Below, one piece after another: positions 23,881-51,800 of a stretch of DNA of 64,000 nt. The DNA lies in assembly GCA_030142905.1 (NCBI GenBank), contig JASJOG010000011.1:434001-498000 (forward strand), given 5' to 3'. Under the pieces are notes generated by a model. The model did not search any database, was not told the DNA's origin, and worked only from the letters and a program-made list of their open reading frames with translations. Made by a program: the position numbers and the translations under genes. Source of the DNA: Heliopora coerulea. Taxonomy: Eukaryota; Cnidaria; Anthozoa; Scleralcyonacea; Helioporidae. Positions within the stretch are counted from its first letter, which is position 1, and each line of letters starts with the position of its first letter.

Positions 23881-26816
23881 TTCTGGAAGCGCAGATCACG
23901 GAGTATTTTTGTCTCACGTATTTTGAAGTTGATGTTAATGTTGGTATATTTTCTTGTTATGAACGGCAAAAGGTGTAGTAATAGCGCCTTGTTTTTACTT
24001 TGACATGAGGTACTTTGGGTGTCTCCACTTGTGTATAGCTACGTCAGTTTGGTGCCTTCGGCGTCTGTGTTTGCGCATTTGTACTTACGCATTTTATTCG
24101 TTTGGATTTCCTTTTTACTGAGCCATAGGTAGGTGTGGTATATTTCTGGTTGCGTTATGGTTCCTTAGTCAAAGGTACTTGGGTGTTTGGTTGAGCGTAG
24201 ATACTTAGGCATTTTTCCCCCTTCCTCTTGGGTGTCTTACGTATTTCATTGCTACCGTATAGGTTCTTACGAAAAGGATTAGATTTCCTGATTGAAAATT
24301 GGTTAATTTCCAAGGGAATTCTAATTCCCATGGGATTTATTTTCCCAAGTCAAAATCGGCCAAAATTTGATTTTTCAGTTGGCGTAATAAGTCCCAGGGG
24401 AGTTCCAATTCTAAAGGGAACATGTTTCTTCATGGGACTTCACCACTTAGTTCTCATATTTTCATATTGAAATATCTCTTTTTAATGACAAATACACCAG
24501 TCATGGGCAGAGGCTTATCAGAAGAAAAGAGGGGGCTAAATAGAGGAAATACATTATTTGCTCCTATTGATTACCAAAACAATTTCCCTGAACTGGGGGA
24601 AGAATGACTGATTGTTATCTTCGTCTCAAGACTGTTTCTTTGCCCATGCCTTTGTCACACTGTAATAATTCTTACTTCACAGCTACTTTGTGTTGTCCCT
24701 TCCCACATTCCAGTCTCTGTTACTGTTCCATCCTGTTGGGCAGCGCCTGAATGCAAGTCTGCTATTTTGGAATTTTATAAACATTTTAGAATGACTTTCT
24801 TCTCTATGAGTAGAATCGAATGTATGGAGCCAGAACCAAATTCTAGTCACAGTGGTGAGAGACACATGCACTAGCACTTTGGACTCTGATGAAGTTTTTT
24901 TGCTTGAAACATCAGTACTATATTCTCTTGTTTTGACAGAATACCAGTGGCAGTTTCATGGGGGATGGCCCCCCAGTTCGATAGCATATGTGGTAGGCCA
25001 ACAGTTTTCAACATATAATTTACTAGGTAAACTGAAGTTGTAACTAAATCAGGCATCATCAACATCACACAGCCCTGGGATTACATGAGTTGTACAGCAA
25101 TCTGAGCCAGGAATAATTTGTTTCTAGTGAAAAAAAAACTAATGAAAATACAAATATAAACCATCCATTTTGTTTCATTTTCAAGTAATGCTTCACTATG
25201 TAAAAAACCCCACTATACAGTCTATACTAGACCCCCAATCCAAAAACCACCATTGAAAAGTACAACTTGTGCCACAGTTTTTAGTGCCACATAAACCTAA
25301 ATATTTTTCTAGTACACGATCGCCTTTATGCTGCAACTTCGTTTTACGTTCCGATCTCAAAAAGGCAATGGTTCTAAAAACAGCTTTATCTGTCTACACT
25401 TTTATAAATGACGAGAGATCGCTCGAAAGATAAAACTGACATCCACACTCCGTCGCAAAACACGTAGATCCATACATACAGTACGATTTCTTGTCAAAAG
25501 AAAAATTGAGAAGTTGATGAACAAAAAAAAAATAGTCGCTAAATTGAAAAAAGTTGAATCGGGAAAAAATAGTTGCTAAATTGTGTACTGTTTGCATAGT
25601 GTGATACTTACAAATGTTCATACTAAACAGACACTATTTAACTTCAAATCCTTGCTTTCAATAGCGCGTTTGTTTGAAGATAAGGACACTTACCATTCCT
25701 TTACAAAGGTTGAGGGAACACTGGAACAGTTCCCTCTAATGCCCAAGTGGCATAAACTACATTAATTAAATTAAAATACCTCATAAAACGCATTATATAA
25801 CCTATTTCACATTACGTCATATAGTGCATTTTATATCATAATTGACACAAAAGCTAAAAACGAAAATGCGAGAATTGAGTTTACTTTTGGACAAACCCGT
25901 TTCAAATGAACGTTTATCTTGACACTCCTTCCGAACATTCAAATACACAAATCAGAATTTTACTGGTATTTTGTAGATTACAAATATTTCACTCATAAAT
26001 TAGGCATTTTGATATTAACTATTCTCGCCTCAAAAAGCACTAGACTACCTAATTACTGTAAAATAGTATCACGCGATAAATCATTAAAAGCCAATTATTA
26101 AATAGACATGATTTTTATGGGCCTTTTTAAAAATCATGCATCAGTTTTGTAGTGGCCCTGTAAAGACAGTTAAGGCTCGCTTTGGAAATTTCTTCTTCCC
26201 CCCAATATTTACAGTGTTTTCCATTGATTTATGTTTGCTTAGGCAAACTTTAACTGCAAAGTAGCAGAAGGGGTCGCCCGCTCTGCAGCCGCTGAAAAAA
26301 ATACTCTAAAATCGAACGTTTACTTTTTAAAAAGCAGAGTTTCAAGAGCAACAATGAAACACATTTTTAGACGATTTTTTGGGCTTGGAGTCAAACAGGC
26401 TTGTGCGACACCATTTTATACTACTTTGTTAAGAACTTTTACTCCAGCATACGAGAATTGCAGGAATATCAGTAAAAAAAGTCATTATTACATAACTTTC
26501 TCGCCCTTCCAAATCGAGCCTTTAGTGTACTTTGACCAGCGGTAACTAATAAGATCACATGAACGGTCACGTGACAATAAAGAATTAGGTCTAAGGTATG
26601 TCATTTAAATGTCCGTCAAGGAAAGAGATGGTAGTAAACTGCGCCTATTGACAGGAAAACAAAGTACTGAAAGATCCTGCAACACTGAACCGGTGTAACC
26701 CAGAACTTCAGTATTTCGCTTCTTATCGTAGCTAACGACCTCTTACCGAAGAATAAATTTCTCTTAATTTATTCTCATCGTCTCCTAACTATTTCGTTGT
26801 TTTCCACTTTACAAAA
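23881..26816. other. No gene recognised
   Basis: Satellite-free sequence leading to the 3' end of the RUN-DEF8 gene. A segment near 24843-24885 weakly matches the tRNA-like part of the SINE at 32515-32735 (ctagtcacagtggt). A short stretch at 24303-24345 has nested gggaatt/aattccc inversions. Otherwise nothing was recognised. Confidence 0.45.
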
Positions 26817-26856
26817 TTTATTAATAATTTAATAACCGCCCTTAAAAGGAGGAATA

Positions 26857-43958
<17,102 letters not shown>

Positions 43959-45851
43959 TATTGTTATTTATTCCCAACAGATCCAAAGAAAGCATTTCAT
44001 CTTCCAAGGATGAATCTAGAAATGATGAACAATGAGAGAAAATCTTATGGGCTTCCAATCCAACAAAGATTTTAGAAGATGAAACACAATGAGATTTTTA
44101 GATACATACTTGTAGCTATAAAACTTCAACATGCTCTAAAAACTTTCAAATTAAGATAATCTTTTTAGGACTGTTAAAATAGACTTAGTAACATGAATGA
44201 TGGAAGTAAACTTTAAAACTTTAAAGAAAACTTCATTTCTAGGTTTAATACTTGATAAAACCTTGAACACTTCCACAAACTTTAAGTGAAATCAAGTCTC
44301 TGATTGTACTAAAAGCAAGAATTACTTACTAGAATTTAATACTTTATAAGCATTTTCAGGATTCTATACTTATCACAATGTCAAATAGTTTGACATCAGT
44401 CTAAACTAGAACAGTACTAATGAAACATCCAAGCAATCCTATATATAATCCCCAACCTCTGTGAATCTTTATTAGTTGTTCTTACACTACCAAATTCTCA
44501 TAATGCTACCCAAGTACCATGTTCAGCATGATAAAGCAAATATTACTCAACTCCTGGAATAGCTATACATAAAAAATGAGATGGCCAAAAAACTGAAACA
44601 CATCAATATTTCTTACAATTATGAGTTTGTACCAAGTTTACCTAGACTTAAAAATGCCATCACAATTATACAAAACTGTTGCTTGTCAGTTTCCAAGTCA
44701 AGTTTCCTAGACAGTGAAATCCTTTTTGTCCTTGCCATTCTTAAGGCAAAGTAGTTTAAAGATGTATATGCATCTACCTAAAGGGTTCCAGTAAAGAAAT
44801 ACATAAAGACTACCTAGCAATTCTAAATACTGCATGTCATTTGGCAGACTAGCATTTGTCTAGCTCTACCCACTGGTAACCCACAAATGTAAACAGTTTC
44901 CTGTTAGTACATCCAGTTTATCAGTTCCAATGAAAGTTGGTAGAGATCTTTTGTCTTATAGTCAAAATTCATCAACAAATAAAAGTATATCTTATTAAAA
45001 TCAGAACATTGCAGGCAGATGGTGGCTGGATAAATATTGCTGCATTTTATAACTCATCATGCAATGAAGTATTGACTCTTACCAATACAATACCTTCTGC
45101 AGTGGCCCAATACAGTGAACATTTAAATAAAAAGGCCAGCAACTGTCTTCTGTATAAACAAGACAAGGTGTTTGTGAGAGTGTGTGTGGGTGTGTATTCC
45201 TAAACCAGCAACATCAGGTTAAATCGATTTTGCCTCTTCAAACTAAAAAGCCAACTCATATAAATGTAAAGTTTTACGCCGGTTGTACGATATTAACCTC
45301 TGACTCAATGTTGATGATTGCTTCATTAAACGTATTTTAGTCCTTTTTATACCAGAAAGATACGAACCCCATGGCAATGATATGTTTGCACTTCTACGAG
45401 TCGTGGCTTTAACGTCACATCCCCAAGCACAAAGGGGACAGACACATCTGAAAATGACACCTGAAGGACTTCAGCATGACAATATCAAATTTCATATGAA
45501 TTATTTCAGACTTTCTAACAACCAATTGATTAGCAATTCCTGATTTACTAAAGTATTTGTATACATATTTTACCTCTTTCAGCACTTCAATTTGCTCCAA
45601 GGTCGATAATTTTGCTTTTAAATTCCACTAAAAAAAGTCCAACATTTTCTTGTTGACGTCTTTTAGCATCGATGATTTATCAGAAGTTTTCAGACATACG
45701 GGAACAATAAGGGGCGAGCAAGGCTTGGTGCGAGTATGAATCCACGTCACTGATCTCTAAATAAGACTGGATAGAGCAACTCCTGTCTCTCGCCAAAGGG
45801 ATACTTCATGTACACCCATTGTAGAGGGCTAGCGAGGTGGTCGACAGTGTA
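43959..45851. other. Divergent intergenic region, RUN-DEF8 / BBS10
   Basis: About 1.9 kb between the two start codons, which face away from each other, so a shared or bidirectional promoter is possible. On minus, a splice-like fragment near 45553-45610 ends gag|gtaaaa and could be a 5' untranslated exon of the RUN-DEF8 gene. No clear TATA box or CpG cluster was seen. Confidence 0.4.
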
Positions 45852-47546
45852 ATGTTTGCAAAGAAAGCCTTTGACTTCTCTAACGATACTGTTCGAGTCA
45901 TTGAACATTCCTTTGGTCCAAATGGGATCGATTGCATGGTCTCTTTAACATCAGGAACTGTGATGCTCACAAATGATGGATTCCCATTGTTGAAATCGTT
46001 GTCTCACACATGTCCTGTTGGTCGGTTTATGTTTATCGGTCTGGAGTCTCTTTACCACAACATTGGAGACTTTTCTAAAAAGTTTTTCCTCCTTATACGA
46101 GGACTTCTTTTGGAGGTCTTGGATGTCATTCAAGGGGCACAAGGAACACCTCAACAACGACTTCTTGCTATTTCCCAAGGGATGAATTTACTTTTGGTCA
46201 AAGATTTTCCAAGACTTTTTAATGAACTAGAAAATTTGGGCATTCTAATTACGTTGGAGAGGGACTTAACGCTCATCAAAAAAAGTGTTCTTTCTGTTAT
46301 TAAGACAAACTTAAATGGAAAGTTTAGCCGTAAAACATGTGATGACCTGACCAACTTGTTGAAAAACCTTCTCTTTGAAGATGGGAATACAACTGATATT
46401 GCAGATTTGAAACCAAGAACTGAAAAATTGATAGATACATTCTCTGAGACTTTCTGGGAGGTTCCAGGGCTACCACTCTCTTCATCAGCCATACTTCCAG
46501 GAATTGTGATACCTAGGCCATTTCTAACCATATTGAGGCAGCTTCCTCACAAGTTGAAGAACACACCATTCAAGTTTATCCTCTTAGGAACCTCCCTGGG
46601 GTATAATCTTCCTATGACCAAAACCATACTTACATTGAATGAATCACAAAAAGTGAAGGCCATGTTACAATGGAGATCTAAATTTATTGAAGGGATTATT
46701 GGAGAGCTTGCCAGGCATGAAGTTGAGCTAATTGTATCATGTGAAACATTGCATGAGACAGTTATTCACTTCTGCAATCAGTTTCAAATTGCTGCCATAC
46801 AACTGGTACCACAAGAAGATATAAGGAGAATTTGCAGCATATTTAGTGTGAGCCCCATGTTTGAATTAGAGTTTCAAAAAGGTCTAAGCTCCTTTATTGG
46901 AGAGGCTTCCCTTTGTAGACCCCTGTCAGTTGGTGATCATACATACGTTTACTTAGAACCAGCTAAAGTGTTGACTAAACAAGTTTTACTATATGCTCCA
47001 AATGAGGCTATGTGTCACCAATACTCTGTTGCTTTGAAAAATGCATTGAAATGTTTGAAGAGCTCTATTAAAGGACAACTAGAAGGGAAACACACTCTTT
47101 CTCTTGTGTCGGGAGGCGGGGTGTTCGAGCTTGGACTTGCATTTGCATTAGAAAGATACAGGAAGAAACATAAATTAGAAAGCAAAGTAGAAATGGCTTG
47201 TTGCATTTTGGAAAAAGCCTTACTGTCCATTCCAAGACAGTTAGCAAATAATTTAGGGGTAAACATTCCAATTTACCATCTGACAGCTAAAGTAAGGGTG
47301 TCTTTGATGTCTGGAAATAAAGTACTTGGATTAAAAAAGAATGGAACACTTAGTGACCTTAGCCATGAGGGTATACTTGAACCAACAATGGCAAACTGTC
47401 AGATGGTATTGTCAGTTATTCAATTATTTGCACAAATACTCAGAACAGAACGAGTAATTCATGTCAAAACATTACCAGTAAAGAACACAATTGATAGTGA
47501 TGACTCTGAATCTCATACTGAATGTGAGGATACTGATTTAGACTAA
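45852..47546 (+). CDS. BBS10: BBS10, chaperonin-like Bardet-Biedl protein (single exon)
   Basis: Start chosen at ATG 45852, the first in frame after TAG at 45822; the product is 564 residues, against about 723 in human. The N-terminus has FGPNG (21-25) and SLTSGTVMLTNDGFPLL (31-47), the equatorial-domain start shared by CCT chaperonins. The later LYAPNEA, ALKNALKCLK, SGGGVFELG (~420-428), IHVK and an acidic C-terminus align with BBS10 rather than MKKS or BBS12. In family terms it would act with MKKS, BBS12 and CCT to assemble the BBSome for ciliary traffic. The ATPase motif GDGTT is replaced by GDFSK at 72-76. The shorter length reflects loss of the variable region present in vertebrates. No introns were seen in the coding part. 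Confidence 0.9.
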   Translation: MFAKKAFDFSNDTVRVIEHSFGPNGIDCMVSLTSGTVMLTNDGFPLLKSLSHTCPVGRFMFIGLESLYHNIGDFSKKFFLLIRGLLLEVLDVIQGAQGTPQQRLLAISQGMNLLLVKDFPRLFNELENLGILITLERDLTLIKKSVLSVIKTNLNGKFSRKTCDDLTNLLKNLLFEDGNTTDIADLKPRTEKLIDTFSETFWEVPGLPLSSSAILPGIVIPRPFLTILRQLPHKLKNTPFKFILLGTSLGYNLPMTKTILTLNESQKVKAMLQWRSKFIEGIIGELARHEVELIVSCETLHETVIHFCNQFQIAAIQLVPQEDIRRICSIFSVSPMFELEFQKGLSSFIGEASLCRPLSVGDHTYVYLEPAKVLTKQVLLYAPNEAMCHQYSVALKNALKCLKSSIKGQLEGKHTLSLVSGGGVFELGLAFALERYRKKHKLESKVEMACCILEKALLSIPRQLANNLGVNIPIYHLTAKVRVSLMSGNKVLGLKKNGTLSDLSHEGILEPTMANCQMVLSVIQLFAQILRTERVIHVKTLPVKNTIDSDDSESHTECEDTDLD

Positions 47547-48119
47547 ATTGCAGTAACTTTAAAGTATTCTATTAGGCTGTTGTAAAGAGATTCTTCCTGA
47601 GGTAAAGCCAAAAGGTGTAAGGTCATGTAGTAATCAATGAATATGTATACCTGTAAATAATCATTTTGTGATGTAGAGGATAACTTATAAAGAATGAGAA
47701 TTTATTTAATGACTTTTTTATATGTTTTTGTGAGTTCCCTTTCACTTGATGGGGAACAATCCTACCTAGTGTCTCCCCCTGGTGTTAGGCCACACTAATG
47801 TAGAAAAGCAAGTCAGTGATGGGTAAAAGGTTTATAAAGAGAGATTTAATCCAGCAAAGTTGCACCAGATATATGTTGTTGGCAATGTGTTGTTACAGTT
47901 TCAAAAGGTTAACATGACCCACTGATAATATAACAATATAATTCAATAGGGTTAACTTGTAAATTGGGGGAGTCAAATGACAAATCTAGGCTGTTGGAAT
48001 GTCTACCTTGTTCATGATAGGCAGGGGCGTTGTGGCATTTCAGTGCCCTGGCTTACTGTATTAGAATGAGAAGGTTGCTAAGACGGTCATTGGCAGTGGG
48101 TATACAAGCCATATGAATG

Positions 48120-48125
48120 AATAAA
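48120..48125 (+). terminator. Candidate BBS10 poly(A) signal
   Basis: AATAAA about 570 bp after the BBS10 stop and before the next gene. Nearer candidates are absent, but use is not proven. Confidence 0.4.
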
Positions 48126-48208
48126 AAGAACTCGTGAATATCTCTTGAATTCACCTCTCCCCTTTACAGTGGTTCCATGTCTGAAAGTGCTGAAAATTGA
48201 ACAGTAAG

Positions 48209-48595
48209 CAGACCTGCCAACCCTTGAGAAAGGAAAATCTGGAGTTTCTACTTAAAATATCTGGATATTCTAAAAGTTGTGAGATATTGTAAAAGTAGCA
48301 ATATATTGTTATTTTTCCATAAAGAAACATGTAAAAACGTACCGTGTTAGGATCAGCTGCCCATGCGCCAACATGCAAATATTACAGGGAAGCAAAGCAA
48401 TGCATCGAGATGTTAATAGTTAAATACGAAACCTGGGAAACAAGCGACAACATTTTGGATGAAAGATCAGTGGAATTTTCAGTATCTTTAAAAAGAAGTG
48501 GAAGTTGTGAGATACAGAGTTGTTGTCGTGAGACCGTGAGAAAACGTAAAAAATCGTGTGACTCACGGTGAAACCGTAAACAGTCGGCAAGTCTG
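48209..48595. mobile_element. hAT-like MITE with 6-bp duplication
   Basis: Ends are cagacctgccaac and, inverted at the right, cagacttgccgac. The flanks agtaag (48203-48208) and agtaag (48596-48601) form a 6-bp duplication. It lies between BBS10 and the Cwc2-like gene. Confidence 0.7.
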
Positions 48596-48826
48596 AGTAA
48601 GTCATGTTGACCAGCTAAAGAAATCGTGCCTAAAATACCCCTATGAGTTTGCCAGCAGAGTGACTCAAAATGCCATTCTTTGAGACCCCTTGTAAACTGA
48701 TGTGTAACATCAAATCAATGAACTATGGGGAAAATGCAACTCCAACCACGTAAACCAGTCCACACAGAACTTTAGTCTGGCTAACTTCGCGAAGAGTACC
48801 TGAAGACTGGGTACTATCATTTCAAA

Positions 48827-48864
48827 ATGGCGGAAAAAAAATGAAAAGAAATCAGCAAAAATGA
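48827..48864 (+). promoter_or_regulatory. Two upstream ORFs in the Cwc2-like 5' leader
   Basis: ATG 48827 (context aaaATGG) opens a five-codon uORF, MAEKK, ending at 48844. ATG 48841 opens MKRNQQK ending with TGA 48862-48864, which overlaps the main ATG at 48861 (atga). If both lie in the mature leader they should dampen translation of the main frame. The transcription start is unknown. Confidence 0.45.
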
Positions 48865-51800
48865 ATGAAAATACGACAATGGGATCGGGGGCAAACAGTA
48901 ACGACGACTTATCTAGTAATTCCAGTCACTTATCGTATTCAGGGTACACTTTAGGTAATGGATATCCGAATTATGATAGTTATTTACATTACCCGGACTG
49001 GAGCAGTTGTGGAGGTTTCGAAGGATACCAAGGACAAGGCTATCAACAGTACCAGGCTTGCGAAGAGAGAGGATGTTGGCGTAAGTTGTATGATTATCAA
49101 ACTGGACATTGGTATTACCAAAATTTGTGGACAAATACGACACAATGGACGGCGCCTGATGGTTGGGAGTCATGGCCACTAAATGGCCAACAAGAAAATT
49201 CAGAGGACAGTGTCACATCAAGTTTGTCAAAGTTTAGAAGAACTTCCGAGGAAATAGAGAAGAAGAACTCCGAGTATATTAAACGTCCCGCAAGAAGGCA
49301 AGTTGAGCCAGAAGAAGCAAAGAAAATACACTGGAGACCAGAAGGAGCAAATGAGTACAATATCTGGTATGACAGATGGATTGGTGACCACTGGAAAGGA
49401 ACCAAGAATGATGGTAGGATGAGCTGAATAAACCCAGAGAAAGATGTCTTTATGTTGGCAGATCCAGTGGGTGCTAAACTACTTCATTGTCAATTATCTG
49501 TCATCAATACTGCATGGCAGTGGCATAGCAAGGGTTAGGCAAAGGAGAGCAATTCCCCACATGTACCAAACTAAGGAGACACCAAATCATGATGCTGTGA
49601 AGAAAAATTTTTACATAAATTTAAAAAACAATTAACAGCCTCACAAAGACTATTACAACTGTTTCTTCAAATATTGCCTACTGTGGTTGGTGTCATTTTT
49701 GTCATTGTTTAAATGGCCAATTTTTTGGGGGTGCCCATACCTGTTGCTAAGCTACTGTTGCATGATGTCATTATTCAAATCATTGAGAGCTGGGTTCTGC
49801 TCATGGTTGGTGGAACCCAGCACTTAATCCAAAGTGGACCCTTCTGCCCAGCACTCAAAAGGTATCAAAATATATAAAACCTCTAGCAATCTTTTTTTCA
49901 CTTAATATTATTGACCATTACTGACTGCAACATGCATACAATTACCTACTAGTGATTTGGTAAAATATATCCATTCAAAACCAGAACAGATTGTCTGATG
50001 ACTACGGGGGTGGGAGGTAGAGATGAACCCTGAGTTTGATGGTACTCCACTGAGCTGAATTAAATCATATGGCAGTACCCAGAATAAAATTCTGAAGTGC
50101 ACCCTTACTCCTTAACACTTTTACAACTAATTACTAGTACCATACCATTTTAGTCTGGCAAATGCCAGGTGAATTTTACTCATTAAGGGAGACCTTCAGT
50201 TCCAAAACACATTCCCAACTGACAACTACTTTACAATTTTACTCATCAACAAGACCTGCTGTCACAAAAGTGTTGTGTTTGTGAAGTGCTTAATGGTGCA
50301 ACAAAATGCAAACATGTATTACTGCTATTTTGATGACAAGGTAAAAAATGCTTAAAATATTGGATTAAAACTCTAAAGACAGGGATTTGGTAGTCGGTGA
50401 TTTGCTTTGCACCACTATAACCCCCATGCCTGGATCCACCCTGAGACCTCAAGACTCTCATCTATATTCTTGTTGGAAAGCTGGTTGATACTCTTAGTTG
50501 TCCTCTCCTTTTTAAACTGAAATCCATGCTATTTTTTACTCAAAACAGGTCCAGCAGAGACAAGATGTTGCATAAGTGAAGATGCTGGTTACACAAAAGC
50601 TACATTACATGATCCCAACAGGAAAAAGAATTATTTCTGTATTTATTTTGCAAGGGGATGTTGTCACCTTGGCCCAGAATGTGGATTCCTGCACCTTGTA
50701 CCAACTGACAAAGATGCCAAAAGGTAAGAAAAATATATTGCTGGCATAAAAAGGGTGTATTCATATCATGGTCAACTTACCATTTTAATGACGGTAATGT
50801 ACATAGTCATTTTCCTCTCCTGAAATTTCAAGACTGGCAAATTAAAACTTGCACCCAGTGAAGTTATTTAAAATTTTATGCCAGATTATTTAACTTTATT
50901 TTGGCTGAAGCCAAGCTATTTTACTCACAAAACACAGAAACCTGGATAAGGCAGAATTAAGTTTGAACAGTCACAATTTGTAGCCAAAACTCCGAAGTAA
51001 CATTAGCCATTTACATCTGAATCCATGAACTGGGTCTATCAGGTCTGGGGAGGAACTCACCCACTGCAGATCACAACTGCTCACCCCCTTGAAAAAGTTC
51101 CTGTATCACCCCTCCCTGCATTTGTTTTAGGCCAGTGCATTAAATTTTCAAAACATCTGTTGCAGGATAGATTTAATCCATGACATATTTGGAAGAGAAA
51201 GGCACAAGCTACACAGTGAAAATATGGGAGGTGTGGGCTCATTTGAAAAAGATTGCAGGACACTGTATGTTGGTCGTTTGGGGAAGCACTATGATCTGGA
51301 AAGTGTTTTGTGGTTGGAGTTTGGAGAATGGGGTGAGATCGAGGTAGGTATGATGAACAAAGCTCTAATCAGTGCTCGACCTTTGCTGTAGTCTACTAGT
51401 CCAGAACTTGTAAAAATTGGGTTTGGGCTACCAAAATTTAAGAACTACTAATCACTGGGCTAGTCCTATTAGAAGAGGTTTCGGAAAGGTAAAGATCAAA
51501 TAAATATTAAGATTCCATTGATCACTAGTTGAGGCATGTATATCCATTCGGTTAACAAACTGTTATCCTACCAATCATGATAGTTTTTAATTTGGCTAAT
51601 CATTTATTTTACCATTGTCAGTCAACACAAAGCTTTACTTTTAAACTCCTCACTGAATATTTTCCTCTCCCATAATCGCTCATGGACAATCAACAGGCTA
51701 AAGACAAGCTACATATGATTGTTTAAATTTCACCAATAAATCAAACATATGGATGCAAAAACAATAACAGTGTAATGTCTTATGTTTGTTTGCAAACAAA

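Noticed and set aside
24843..24905. Second copy of the tRNA SINE and a hammerhead-like ctgatga...gaaac
   Set aside because: Similarity to the SINE covers only about 30 bp, and the ctgatga segment lacks a pairable helix II.
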